64,000 bases of DNA from Amycolatopsis orientalis DSM 40040 = KCTC 9412 (lineage in GTDB: Bacteria > Actinomycetota > Actinomycetes > Mycobacteriales > Pseudonocardiaceae), in assembly GCF_000478275.1 (NCBI RefSeq), contig NZ_ASJB01000083.1, positions 372,001 to 436,000 on the forward strand, given 5' to 3'. The notes under the pieces were generated by a model. That model made no database searches and was not told the DNA's origin. It was given only the letters and a program-made list of their open reading frames with translations. Shown here piece after piece: positions 43,006 through 51,882 of the stretch; the stretch's first letter is position 1; every line of letters starts with the position of its first letter. The position numbers and the translations under genes are program-made.

Positions 43006-44589
43006 TCAGTAGAGCGTGCGCGGGTTCGCGTCGATGCGGACGTGCACCAGATGCGGGCGGGCGTCCGGCAGCGCGGCCTCCAGCGTCGGCTTGAGGTCCT
43101 CCGCCTTCTCGACGACCGACGTGTTCAGGCCAAGGCTCTTGGCCAGCGCGGGGAAATCGATACCGCCGAGGTCGACACCCGGCACCTTCTCCCCACCGGC
43201 CGCCTCGCCGAGGATCCGCACGGCGGCGTACTGCGCGTTGTCGAAGATCACGAACGTCACCGGCAGGTTGTGCTGCGCCGCCGTCCACAGTGCCTGGACG
43301 CAGTACATGCTCGACCCGTCGCCGAGGATCGCGACGACCTTGCGGTCCGGGCGGGCCAGCGCGGCGCCGACGGCGGCCGGGAGCCCGTAGCCCAGGGTGC
43401 CGCTGGCGACGGTGAGGAAACCCGAGTCGGTCGACTTGATCGGCAGGTGATCGTGCAGTTCGTTGCGGTGGCTCGGCGTCTCCTCGACGACGATCGCGTT
43501 GTCCGGCAGGACTTCCGAGATCACGGCGTAGGCGAAGTCCGGCGTGATCGGCGTGACCGCGGCGGGCTTTTCCAGCCGGGTACGGGATTTCGGCGCTTCC
43601 CGCGGCGCGGCCTTGTCGATCAGCGCGCGGATCGCGAGCTTCGGCGTCGCCCGGATCCCGGTGCCCACCTCGGCCCTGGCCAGTACCTGCTCGTCGGCGT
43701 TGAGCAGGAACAGCGGCGGCAACGAGGTCTCCGACTCGCCCCGGTACACGTGGTAGATGAACGCCGGGGCACCGATGACGACCACGAGGTCGTGCTCGAT
43801 CAGCGCGCTCGCGAGCGCTTTCCGTTCCGGCTGCAGGAAACCGAAGAACTGCGGGTGGTTCTCGGGGAAGGAGCAGCGGGCGGCCATCGGCGACGCCCAG
43901 ACGCCCGCGCCCACCTTCTCGGCCAGTTCGACGACGTCCGGCACGGCGCCCTCGTCGTCGACGGCCGCGCCGACCACGATCGCCGGACGTTCGGCGGCGT
44001 CCAAGGCGGACACCAGTTCGTCCAAAGCGGACGGATCGGGCGCGAAACCCCGGATCCGCGGCCGGGAGACGATCGGTTTAGTGGTCTCGACGTCCCAGTC
44101 GTCCACCGGCACCGAGACGAACACCGGGCCCATGGGCGCCTGCGTCGCGATGTGATACGCCCGCGCCAGCGCGGCGGGCACGTCCTCGGCCCTGGCCGGT
44201 TCGCAGCTCCACTTCACGTACGGCTTGGGGAAGTTCGCCGCCTCGACCGCGCCGAGGAAGGGGTCGTCCGGCAGCAGCGACCTGGTCTGCTGTCCGGCGA
44301 GGACGATCAGCGGGGCATTGTTGCGGTAGGCGGTGAAGACATGCCCGAGCGCGTGGCCGACCCCGCCCGCCGAGTGCAGGTTCACCAGTACCGGACGCCG
44401 CGCCGCACGCGCGTAACCGTCGGCCATGGCGACGACGGACGCCTCGTGCAGCGCGAGCACGTAGGTGAAGTCGTCGGGCCATTCCGTGAGGAAGGCGATC
44501 TCGGTCGTGCCGGGATTGCCGAAGATCGTGGTCAGGCCCAGTTCGCGCAGCAGTTCCCTGGTCGCGTCACGTACGGTGCGGGTAGCCAT
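43006..44589 (-). CDS. Thiamine-diphosphate enzyme, benzoylformate decarboxylase-like
   Basis: 527 residues in three domains. PYR domain with FGNPGTTEIAFL and the ThDP-activating Glu region LALHEASVVAMADGYARA; LHSAGGVGHALG as in MdlC; the ThDP/Mg motif GDGSSMYCVQALW followed by FDNAQYAAV near the C-terminus. Most like benzoylformate decarboxylase, but NPGTTE replaces the NPGSNE (catalytic Ser) of the Pseudomonas enzyme, so substrate identity is unproven. Start at ATG 44589. Follows cutC on the same strand after 105 bases. Confidence 0.85.
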   Translation of the reverse strand: MATRTVRDATRELLRELGLTTIFGNPGTTEIAFLTEWPDDFTYVLALHEASVVAMADGYARAARRPVLVNLHSAGGVGHALGHVFTAYRNNAPLIVLAGQQTRSLLPDDPFLGAVEAANFPKPYVKWSCEPARAEDVPAALARAYHIATQAPMGPVFVSVPVDDWDVETTKPIVSRPRIRGFAPDPSALDELVSALDAAERPAIVVGAAVDDEGAVPDVVELAEKVGAGVWASPMAARCSFPENHPQFFGFLQPERKALASALIEHDLVVVIGAPAFIYHVYRGESETSLPPLFLLNADEQVLARAEVGTGIRATPKLAIRALIDKAAPREAPKSRTRLEKPAAVTPITPDFAYAVISEVLPDNAIVVEETPSHRNELHDHLPIKSTDSGFLTVASGTLGYGLPAAVGAALARPDRKVVAILGDGSSMYCVQALWTAAQHNLPVTFVIFDNAQYAAVRILGEAAGGEKVPGVDLGGIDFPALAKSLGLNTSVVEKAEDLKPTLEAALPDARPHLVHVRIDANPRTLY

Positions 44590-44694
44590 GCCCACACGCT
44601 AGCCGGTCGGCTCCCGATAGTTGAAGATGCAACCTCGAATCACCGTATGTGGTCTGGACCTGACCGCCCGCGCACGGCCCAGTCCTCGAACGAC

Positions 44695-45372
44695 TCAGTC
44701 CTTGACCAGCGCCGTCCACTCGCGAACGGCGGCGACGTCCACATCGGACTCCCAGCCTGCCGGCCGGACCGCGCTGCCGACGTGGAACGCGCGCACCCCG
44801 CCCGCCCGCAGCAGATGCACCTGCTGGGCCCGCAGACCGCCGCCGACGAGCAGCTGGGGCCCGTCCGACCGGCGGGCGAGCCGTTGCAGAACCGAAAGGC
44901 CGTGCGCGACCCCGTGCGGATGCCCGGCCGCGAGCACCGTGTCGCAGCCGAGCGCGATCAGCTGGTCGTAGGCACGCAACGGATCCCGCGCTCGGTCGAT
45001 GGCGCGGTGGAAGGTCCACGGCAGCCCGTCGAGCTCCTTGGCCAGCGTCTCGCAGGCGTCGACGTCGATCTCGCTTTCCCCGTCCAGGAAACCGAAGACG
45101 AACTCACGTGCGCCAGCGTCGATCAGCCGCGCGGTGTCCGCGCGCAGGCCGTCGAGGTCGGCGGCGGCGAAGGACAGGTTGTCGCGCAGCATGACGCGCA
45201 CCGGGAGATCGGTGGCCGCGAGCACTTCGCGCAGGGTCCCGACCGACGGCGAGAGCCCGTCACTGGCCATGTCGCTGACCAGTTCGAGGCGATCGGCCCC
45301 GCCCTCCTGCGCGCGCTCCGCGTCCGCCGCGGTCAGCGCGATCACTTCCAGCAGGGCGGGTTTCGCACTCAT
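44695..45372 (-). CDS. cutC: CutC family protein
   Basis: 225 residues, TIM barrel. Motifs LEVIALTAADAERAQEGGADRLELV, LPVRVMLRD, WTFHRAIDRARDP and QLLVGGGLRA match CutC. The link to copper is historical; the biochemical role is unsettled. ATG 45372 with GGAAGG upstream, 16 bases after the stop of the NIT kinase gene, so probably in its transcript. Confidence 0.9.
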   Translation of the reverse strand: MSAKPALLEVIALTAADAERAQEGGADRLELVSDMASDGLSPSVGTLREVLAATDLPVRVMLRDNLSFAAADLDGLRADTARLIDAGAREFVFGFLDGESEIDVDACETLAKELDGLPWTFHRAIDRARDPLRAYDQLIALGCDTVLAAGHPHGVAHGLSVLQRLARRSDGPQLLVGGGLRAQQVHLLRAGGVRAFHVGSAVRPAGWESDVDVAAVREWTALVKD

Positions 45373-45388
45373 GGACCTTCCAATTCGC

Positions 45389-48136
45389 TCAAGCCGAAGG
45401 GTTGTCTTCACCCCGGGCATGGCGACCGCGCCGGAACCCGCCTTGGAGGCTGGTCATCCGTTCGCGGACCGCTTCGGGGGAAAGTGAGAGTATCGGCCTC
45501 TCCCCTCGCGGCTTTTCCGGCCTGTCGTCCTGCGACCGCGCCTCGGGAACGACGGCGGGCAAGACCGGCCAGGTCTCCTCCGCCCCGTCCTCCTGTTCCA
45601 GCTCGGCGGACGTCGGCCAAGCGGGTTCGGGCTCGGGTTCCGGTGTGGGCTCCGGCGCCTTTTCCTTCGCCTCCACCGGCTTCAGCGTCGGTTCGGTCGG
45701 CTCGTCCGGATCCACGGTGGGTTCTTCGCCCGCGTCGGCTTCCCCAGGCGCCTTGACCGGCTCGAACGACGGAACGGACGGCGGGCCGGGCTCGGCGGGC
45801 GAGGGCCCTTCGCGGGGGCCACCGTGGTCGAACCACTGCGAAAGCACGCTCTGGTACTTGGGCATCCGCTCGGTCGGCGAGTCCAGTTCGAGGTGGTTGC
45901 CCGCGTCGTCGTCCGCCGACGGCCATTCGGGCTGCGTCTCGCGTTCGACGACGGGCGCGCGCCGCGGCGGTCCGGGATCCAGCACTGGCGCGAACCGCGA
46001 CTCCTCCGCGCTCTCCTCGGGTTCGGGCAGCGGCGGGACTTCCAGCGGCGGTTCGGGTTCCGGCTCGGGCGCGGCGGTGACGGGCGGAGGTTCCGGCAGC
46101 GGGGCGGGCTGTGGCGCGTCGACGATGAGCGCGGACGGAACGACGACCACCGCGGTGATCCCGCCCCCGTCGGCGGAGCGCAGGCGGACGTCGATGCGGT
46201 GCCGGACGGCCAGTGTCGCGACCACGAACAGGCCCATCCGCCGGGAGACCTCGACGTCGACGTCCGGCGGATTCGCCAGCCGTGTGTTGGTCCGGTCGAT
46301 CTCCGCCTGCGGCATCCCGGCGCCGTGGTCGGTGATCTCGATCTGCCATTCGCCACGTTCGGTCGTATGGCCCTCGACCTGCACCATCGTGCTCTGGTCC
46401 GAGTAACGGGTCGCGTTCTCCAGCAACTCGGAGACCACGTGCACGAGGTCGTTGACGGCCTCGCCCCGCACCGCGATCCGCGGCGCCGCACCGAGTTCGA
46501 TGCGCTGGTAGTGCTCGACCTCCGACAGCGCGGCGCCGATGATCTCGTCGGCGACGACGGCGCCGACGTCCTCACGGACGACGTCGGTTCCGGAGAGCAC
46601 CAGCAGGTTCTCGCTGTTGCGGCGCATCCGCGTCGCGAGGTGGTCGAGTTCGAAGAGCCCGGCGAGCGTGTCGGGATCCTGTTCGTCGGCCTCCATCCGG
46701 TCCAGCACGGACAGCTGCCGCTCGACGAGATCCTGGCTCCGCTGCGACAGGTTCACGAACATCGCGTTGATGTTCTCCCGCAACATGGCCTGTTCCCCGG
46801 CGAGCCGGACGGCCTCGCCGTGCACCGCGTCGAACGCCCGCGCCACCTGGCCGAGTTCCTCGCGGCTGAACACCGGGACAGGCGCGACGGCCAGCCGCCG
46901 TCGCAGATTCTCCGGCTGTGGTTCGGGATCGCTGAGCAGACCTTCGACGGCCGCGGGCAGCTGATGTTCGGCGACCTGCAACGCGCTGCGGCGCAGGATC
47001 CGCAACGGCCGCAACAGCGAACGCGCGATGATCACCGAGAGCACACCGGCGATCACCAGTACCGCGAGCACGATGCCGCCGTCCCAGATCGCGGACGTTC
47101 TCGCTTGTGCCGCAAGGGTGTCCGTGCGTTCCTGCAACTGGACGAGGAGCGCCTGCTGCACCTGATGGGCCAGATTGACCGTGTACGTGGCGGAGGTGTC
47201 CCACTGGTTCGGGTCCAGTCCGCCGAGTCCCTGGTCGTTCTCGGCGCGGATGAGCGCCGATTCCACCATGTCGTTGCCGATGTCGACGATCAGGCCGATC
47301 ACCGTGTCGTCGTACATCCGTTGCTGTTCGGGGGTCGCGAAGGTGCGGTAGTCGTTGCGGGCGGCGGCGAGTTCGGCCTCGGCTCCCAGCAGCGCGCGGG
47401 TCCTGTCCCGGTTGAGACCGCCCTGGGCGAGCGCGGCGGCCATGATCGCGCGCTTGACCGACATCTGGTCCTTGATCCGCGCGAGCGCGTTTCCGGCGAG
47501 GCGGAGCTTCCCGAGGTCCGGATCGGAGACGTCGGCGGCGGCGGAATCGCTGATGTCGAGCAGACCGGAGATCAGTTCACTGTAGGAGCGCAGGACCGCG
47601 TCGGCGGGAAAAGCGGAGTGTTCCGCGGAAAACCGCAGCCCGGTGAGGACGCGCAGCCTGTCACTGGTGAGCTGCAGGCTGGTCGCGGCCTTGCCGTCGA
47701 GCCTGCTCTTGCTTTCGCCGAGGGTGCGTTCGAACAAGCCGATGGCCTCGTCGACCCGCTTGCGCTGCTCGGTCAGTTCGGAGACGTCACCCTTGCGATC
47801 GCCCGCGACGAACCGGACGGTGAGGTCGCGTTCGCGCTGCAGCTGGTGCACCGCTTCGGCGACGGTGCTGTCCACCCGGCCGCGGGTGGCGAATTCGGCC
47901 AGCTGCTGGGCATCCCGCAGATCCGAGTTGACCCGGAGCCCGACGAGGGCGACCACCGCGAGCGCGGGGATCAGCAGCACCACGAAGAGTTTGGTACGCA
48001 GGTGCCAGTTGCGCAGCCGCCAGCGTCCTCCGACGCGCGGATGCCGTTCCGCCGCGTCGCCCCCACGGGGACGCTTGTCGCGACGGGCCACCTGGTTTCC
48101 TTTTCCCACCACGGGACCCTTTCCCATGGCTGACAT
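45389..48136 (-). CDS. Second NIT-domain sensor histidine kinase, not in a conservon
   Basis: 915 residues. Same architecture as the kinase at 34272: membrane span near residue 50, NIT domain (VAEAVHQLQRERDLTVRFVA at its start), second span (GGIVLAVLVIAGVLSVIIARS), HAMP, H-box FELDHLATRMRRN, ATPase (LLENATRYSDQ, DHGAGM, RMGLFVVATLA) and a Pro/Glu-rich disordered tail. No roadblock, DUF742 or GTPase genes are adjacent. Divergent from an orphan binding lipoprotein. I start it at ATG 48136; ATG 48127 is possible; the open frame to 48262 lacks support. Confidence 0.88.
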   Translation of the reverse strand: MSAMGKGPVVGKGNQVARRDKRPRGGDAAERHPRVGGRWRLRNWHLRTKLFVVLLIPALAVVALVGLRVNSDLRDAQQLAEFATRGRVDSTVAEAVHQLQRERDLTVRFVAGDRKGDVSELTEQRKRVDEAIGLFERTLGESKSRLDGKAATSLQLTSDRLRVLTGLRFSAEHSAFPADAVLRSYSELISGLLDISDSAAADVSDPDLGKLRLAGNALARIKDQMSVKRAIMAAALAQGGLNRDRTRALLGAEAELAAARNDYRTFATPEQQRMYDDTVIGLIVDIGNDMVESALIRAENDQGLGGLDPNQWDTSATYTVNLAHQVQQALLVQLQERTDTLAAQARTSAIWDGGIVLAVLVIAGVLSVIIARSLLRPLRILRRSALQVAEHQLPAAVEGLLSDPEPQPENLRRRLAVAPVPVFSREELGQVARAFDAVHGEAVRLAGEQAMLRENINAMFVNLSQRSQDLVERQLSVLDRMEADEQDPDTLAGLFELDHLATRMRRNSENLLVLSGTDVVREDVGAVVADEIIGAALSEVEHYQRIELGAAPRIAVRGEAVNDLVHVVSELLENATRYSDQSTMVQVEGHTTERGEWQIEITDHGAGMPQAEIDRTNTRLANPPDVDVEVSRRMGLFVVATLAVRHRIDVRLRSADGGGITAVVVVPSALIVDAPQPAPLPEPPPVTAAPEPEPEPPLEVPPLPEPEESAEESRFAPVLDPGPPRRAPVVERETQPEWPSADDDAGNHLELDSPTERMPKYQSVLSQWFDHGGPREGPSPAEPGPPSVPSFEPVKAPGEADAGEEPTVDPDEPTEPTLKPVEAKEKAPEPTPEPEPEPAWPTSAELEQEDGAEETWPVLPAVVPEARSQDDRPEKPRGERPILSLSPEAVRERMTSLQGGFRRGRHARGEDNPSA

Positions 48137-48150
48137 CGGGGACGAGAGCC

Positions 48151-48178
48151 CGAACCTACTGTAGAGTAACAAGGTTCG
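48151..48178. promoter_or_regulatory. Inverted repeat at the kinase promoter
   Basis: CGAACCT and AGGTTCG with about 14 bases between, covering a minus-strand TACAGT (-10-like) just upstream of the kinase start. Possible operator. Confidence 0.4.
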
Positions 48179-48219
48179 AGAACGATCGAAAGCCGCGCCA
48201 TCCGGCGTCTCCCGCACGC

Positions 48220-48247
48220 GATCGTATGGGGCACGGACCATACGATC
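48220..48247. promoter_or_regulatory. Inverted repeat before the orphan lipoprotein gene
   Basis: GATCGTATGG and CCATACGATC, perfect 10-base arms, 8-base loop. It directly precedes an AAGGAGG at 48251, which is about 30 bases from the start codon. Operator or leader hairpin. Confidence 0.5.
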
Positions 48248-48288
48248 CAGAAGGAGGAGCACATTCTCTCGGTAGGTGAGCGGTGGCG

Positions 48289-49239
48289 ATGATGCGCGTC
48301 TTGGCGATTCCGCTGGTAGCGGCCCTGCTGGCGACTGCCGGTTGCGGAGTGTTTTCCGATGGTGACCCGGATTCCGGCGCCCCGCTCGAACGGACCGAGC
48401 TGCGGATCGGCGTCGGAAGCCCCATCGACACGGCGCCGTTGCGGGTCGCCGTCGCGGACGGGCGGTTCACCGCGGCCGGTCTTTCCGTGACCCTCGTCGA
48501 CGCCCCCGCCGACCAGGCGATCGCCAAACTTTCGGCGGGCGAGATCGACATCGCGTTCGCCGGCGACGTCACGATCTTCCGCGCCGCCGCGGCCGGGACG
48601 GCGCTGCAGTTGCAGGGCGAGGCCTACACCGCCGGGCGCAACACCATGGCGCTCGTCACACTCCCGGGCTCCGACTACACCGAGCCGACGGTCAAGAAGT
48701 CGCCGAAGATCGCGGTGAACATGCTCGACGACGTCGGCGTGCTCGCGGCCCGTTCGGTACTCGGGACGGCGGGGGTCGACGTGTCCAGGATCCAGTTCAA
48801 GCAGCACGCGTTCGACCGGATGCCGCAGGCGTTGCAGGGCGGCGAGGTCGACGCCGCGTGGATGGTCGAGCCGTACATCACGAGGGCCGAGAAGGAACTC
48901 GGGGCGAGCATCCTCGCCGACGGCGCCCGCGGCGCGACACTGGACTTCCCGATGTCGTCCTACGTTTCGACCGGCGCCTTCGGCCAGGCCAACGCCCGCA
49001 CGCTCGCCGTCTTCCGGAAGGTGCTCGGCGAGGCGCAGGTGCGGGCCGCCGACCCGGCCGTCGTCCGCGACGCGCTGCCGACGTTCTCCGACATCGACCG
49101 GACCACGGCGTCGCTGATCTCGCTCGGGACGTACCCGGTGTCGCTCAACGGCATCCGGCTGCAGCGCGTCGCCGACCTGATGCACAACTCGGGCATGCTC
49201 GGCGCCCGGCTCGACGTCCAGTCGATGGTGCCGCGCTGA
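48289..49239 (+). CDS. Orphan substrate-binding lipoprotein, NMT1/SsuA-like
   Basis: 316 residues; lipobox ATAGCGVF. Domain motifs LRIGVGSPIDTAPLRVAVADG, AGEIDIAFAGDVTIF and WMVEPYITRAEKELG parallel the two transporter-linked binders at 38029 and 39291, at lower similarity. No permease or ATPase gene accompanies it, while a NIT kinase gene is divergent 153 bases away. It may present a ligand to that kinase. The start could be GTG 48283, ATG 48289 or ATG 48292; a stop at 48277 excludes anything earlier. Confidence 0.88.
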   Translation: MMRVLAIPLVAALLATAGCGVFSDGDPDSGAPLERTELRIGVGSPIDTAPLRVAVADGRFTAAGLSVTLVDAPADQAIAKLSAGEIDIAFAGDVTIFRAAAAGTALQLQGEAYTAGRNTMALVTLPGSDYTEPTVKKSPKIAVNMLDDVGVLAARSVLGTAGVDVSRIQFKQHAFDRMPQALQGGEVDAAWMVEPYITRAEKELGASILADGARGATLDFPMSSYVSTGAFGQANARTLAVFRKVLGEAQVRAADPAVVRDALPTFSDIDRTTASLISLGTYPVSLNGIRLQRVADLMHNSGMLGARLDVQSMVPR

Positions 49240-49252
49240 GCCGCCAGCCTGC

Positions 49253-49296
49253 TCGTGAGTGGTAACGAGGGTTCTAACCCTCATTACCACTCACGA
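49253..49296. repeat. Palindrome family F, copy 2
   Basis: Arms TCGTGAGTGGTAACGAGGGTT and its near-perfect complement; same family as 22941. Lies between the convergent lipoprotein and LppU-like genes. Confidence 0.88.
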
Positions 49297-49354
49297 CCTC
49301 GCTCAGCAGGTGCCGCGCCAGCCGGTCCCGCCAACACCCTCGACGGACAGGCCG

Positions 49355-50002
49355 CTAGATGTTCTCCCCCGTCGGCCGCAGGCACACGGTGCGCTCGGGC
49401 GGCCCGGTGTAGTGCAGGGCGGTGTCTTCCGACGAGCACACGCTCTCCGACGATCCCCGCATCACGAGCACCCGCGCCTCCGCGGTGATATCGGTGCAGC
49501 GGACCTTCGCGATCCGCGTCTCGTGCACGACGTCGCGCAGGCAGTCCCCGGTCTCGACGTTCAGTGCGAGGCAGAGCGTCTTCTGAGCCCTCCGGGAGGC
49601 GGAATCGCTGTACAGCTCGAACTGGACGTAGTCCGCGCCGCGGCACTCGGCCGAGCCGGTGCGGACCTCGTCGACGCGGAAGGTCGCGCGGCTCGACGTG
49701 CAACTCGCGGTCGTGTAGCTCTGGGAGCCGCCCGCCTCGTCGGTCAGGTACAGGCATTTGCCCGCCTCCACCGAGGTGAACCGGCCCGTCTGCGTGATCC
49801 CCCAGGCCGCCAGGCTCCCCAGGCCCAGCGCGGCGACGACGCCGACGACGATGGCCACCCTGGCCGGCACGCTCAGCGGCCTCGGCTTCGGGAACGGTGT
49901 CGGCGGTCCCGCCTCCGGCATCGAGGGCAGCGTCGACGGCGGTGGCGCGGGCGGGTTGAACGGGTCGTACTCGGGCGTCCCGCCGGTCGGTGTAGTCGTC
50001 AA
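49355..50002 (-). CDS. Membrane-anchored protein, LppU/SCO3897-like
   Basis: 215 residues. Pro-rich cytoplasmic N-terminus, one membrane span (VAIVVGVVAALGLGSLAAW), and an extracellular domain with eight cysteines in a pattern such as GKCLYLTDE and TTASCTSSRATFRV that resembles LppU/SCO3897 proteins. Function unknown. The start is TTG 50002 preceded by GGAGGGG; no ATG or GTG fits. Divergent from the XPB helicase gene, 84 bases away. Confidence 0.75.
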   Translation of the reverse strand: MTTTPTGGTPEYDPFNPPAPPPSTLPSMPEAGPPTPFPKPRPLSVPARVAIVVGVVAALGLGSLAAWGITQTGRFTSVEAGKCLYLTDEAGGSQSYTTASCTSSRATFRVDEVRTGSAECRGADYVQFELYSDSASRRAQKTLCLALNVETGDCLRDVVHETRIAKVRCTDITAEARVLVMRGSSESVCSSEDTALHYTGPPERTVCLRPTGENI

Positions 50003-50074
50003 GGTCCCCTCCAGTCACCTTTCGCACATCCTTCCACCAGCGGTGCCGCGACGGGAGCCGGTGTGGCCGGAACG

Positions 50075-50087
50075 TATAAAGGGGAGG
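50075..50087 (+). promoter_or_regulatory. Possible leaderless promoter of the XPB gene
   Basis: TATAAA ends six bases before the GTG start, where the transcript would begin at or near the start codon. GGGGAG is directly joined to the GTG, too close for a normal ribosome site. Confidence 0.45.
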
Positions 50088-51733
50088 TGACCGATGGCCC
50101 GCTGATCGTCCAGTCCGACAAGACCGTGCTCCTCGAGGTCGACAACAGCCAGGCCGACGACGCGCGGATCGCCATCGCGCCGTTCGCCGAACTGGAACGC
50201 GCGCCCGAGCACGTCCACACCTACCGGATCACGCCGCTGGCGTTGTGGAACGCCCGTGCGGCCGGCCACGACGCCGAACAGGTCGTCGACGCGCTGACGA
50301 CGTACTCGCGGTTCCCCGTCCCCCAGCCGCTGCTCATCGACATCGTGGACACGATGGGCCGGTTCGGGCGGCTGCAGATCGCCAACCATCCGGCGCACGG
50401 CCTGGTGATGTCGACCATCGATCGCGCGGTGCTGGAGGAGATCCTCCGGCACAAGAAGATCAGCCCGATGCTGGGCGCGCGGATCGACGAGGACACCGTC
50501 ATCGTGCATCCGTCCGAACGCGGACGGCTCAAGCAGGCGCTGCTGAAGGTCGGCTGGCCCGCCGAGGACCTCGCCGGGTACGTCGACGGCGAAGCGCACC
50601 CGATCGAACTCGCCGAGGTCGACTGGGAGCTGCGCGACTACCAGCGCAAGGCCGCCGAGGCGTTCTGGGCGGGCGGGTCCGGCGTCGTGGTGCTGCCCTG
50701 TGGCGCGGGCAAGACGCTGGTCGGCGCGGCGGCGATGGCGCACGCGAAGGCGACGACGCTGATCCTCGTGACGAACACCGTCGCCGGACGGCAGTGGAAG
50801 CGGGAACTGGTCGCGCGGACCTCGCTGACCGAGGAGGAGATCGGCGAGTACTCCGGTGAGAAGAAGGAGATCCGGCCGGTCACCATCGCGACGTACCAGG
50901 TGGTCACGCGCAAGACCAAGGGCGAGTACAAGCATCTGGACCTGTTCGACTCGCGCGACTGGGGCCTGGTGGTCTACGACGAGGTCCACCTGCTGCCCGC
51001 GCCGGTCTTCCGGATGACCGCGGACCTGCAGTCGCGGCGGCGGCTGGGCCTGACCGCGACCCTGGTGCGCGAGGACGGGCGCGAGGGCGACGTGTTCTCC
51101 CTGATCGGACCGAAGCGGTACGACGTCCCCTGGCGCGACATCGAGGCGCAGGGCTGGATCGCACCGGCGGAATGCACCGAGGTGCGGGTGACCCTGACCG
51201 ACGCCGAGAGGCTCGCGTACGCGACGGCCGAGGCCGAGGAGCGGTACAAACTGGCGGCGACGGCGGACACCAAGACCAAGGTGATCAAAACGCTGGTCGA
51301 CCGGCATCCCGGCGAGCCGACCCTGGTCATCGGGGCCTACCTCGACCAGCTGGAGATGATCGGCGACGAACTCGACGCGCCGGTGATCCAGGGCGCGACG
51401 CGGAACAAGGAACGCGAGGAACTGTTCGACGCGTTCCGGCGCGGCGAGATCAGGACGCTGGTCGTGTCGAAGGTCGCCAACTTCTCGATCGACCTGCCGG
51501 AGGCCTCGGTGGCGATCCAGATCTCCGGGACGTTCGGTTCGCGGCAGGAGGAGGCGCAGCGGCTCGGACGGCTGCTGCGGCCGAAGGGCGACGGACGACA
51601 GGCGCATTTCTACTCGGTGGTCTCGCGGGACACCGTCGACACGGAGTACGCGGCACACCGGCAACGCTTCCTGGCCGAACAGGGCTACGCGTACCGGATC
51701 GTGGACGCTGACGACCTGCTGCGCCCCCTGTGA
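50087..51733 (+). CDS. XPB/ERCC3-type DNA helicase
   Basis: 548 residues; bacterial XPB of the M. tuberculosis Rv0861c type. The N-terminal ~180 residues are the XPB damage-recognition/helicase-associated domain. Helicase motifs: I PCGAGKTLVGA, II VYDEVHLL (DEVH box), III LGLTATLVREDGRE (with RED motif), VI QEEAQRLGRLLRP. A 3'-5' superfamily 2 helicase implicated in DNA unwinding and possibly repair or recombination. GTG 50087 matches the start of homologues (M/V-T-D-G-P-L-I-V-Q). Confidence 0.95.
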   Translation: MTDGPLIVQSDKTVLLEVDNSQADDARIAIAPFAELERAPEHVHTYRITPLALWNARAAGHDAEQVVDALTTYSRFPVPQPLLIDIVDTMGRFGRLQIANHPAHGLVMSTIDRAVLEEILRHKKISPMLGARIDEDTVIVHPSERGRLKQALLKVGWPAEDLAGYVDGEAHPIELAEVDWELRDYQRKAAEAFWAGGSGVVVLPCGAGKTLVGAAAMAHAKATTLILVTNTVAGRQWKRELVARTSLTEEEIGEYSGEKKEIRPVTIATYQVVTRKTKGEYKHLDLFDSRDWGLVVYDEVHLLPAPVFRMTADLQSRRRLGLTATLVREDGREGDVFSLIGPKRYDVPWRDIEAQGWIAPAECTEVRVTLTDAERLAYATAEAEERYKLAATADTKTKVIKTLVDRHPGEPTLVIGAYLDQLEMIGDELDAPVIQGATRNKEREELFDAFRRGEIRTLVVSKVANFSIDLPEASVAIQISGTFGSRQEEAQRLGRLLRPKGDGRQAHFYSVVSRDTVDTEYAAHRQRFLAEQGYAYRIVDADDLLRPL

Positions 51734-51738
51734 CACGT

Positions 51739-51764
51739 CGCCTTTAGCGGGCTGAACGCGATCC
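51739..51764. repeat. Palindrome family E, copy 1 (degenerate)
   Basis: GCCTTTAGCGGGCTGAACGC; imperfect version of the TTTAGCGGGCTAAA element. Confidence 0.7.
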
Positions 51765-51782
51765 CCGCGCGGGCGGCCAACT

Positions 51783-51803
51783 CATCCAGAGGACGAAATG
51801 CGG
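51783..51803 (+). repeat. Lone right half of family D palindrome
   Basis: CATCCAGAGGACGAAATGCG plus G. No left arm is found nearby. It lies between two family E elements after the XPB gene. Confidence 0.8.
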
Positions 51804-51819
51804 AGGGCGGTCCGGGTGG

Positions 51820-51847
51820 CTCGCGTTTAGCGGGCTAAACGCGAGCC
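51820..51847. repeat. Palindrome family E, copy 2
   Basis: CTCGCGTTTAG, CGGG, CTAAACGCGAG: 11-base stem. Confidence 0.8.
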
Positions 51848-51882
51848 GGAGGGGCGGGGTCCCGCGAACGGGGTATCGAAAA

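Noticed and set aside
42853..45756. 967-residue open frame on the plus strand
   Set aside because: Antisense to the decarboxylase and CutC genes, Arg-rich, no recognisable motif.
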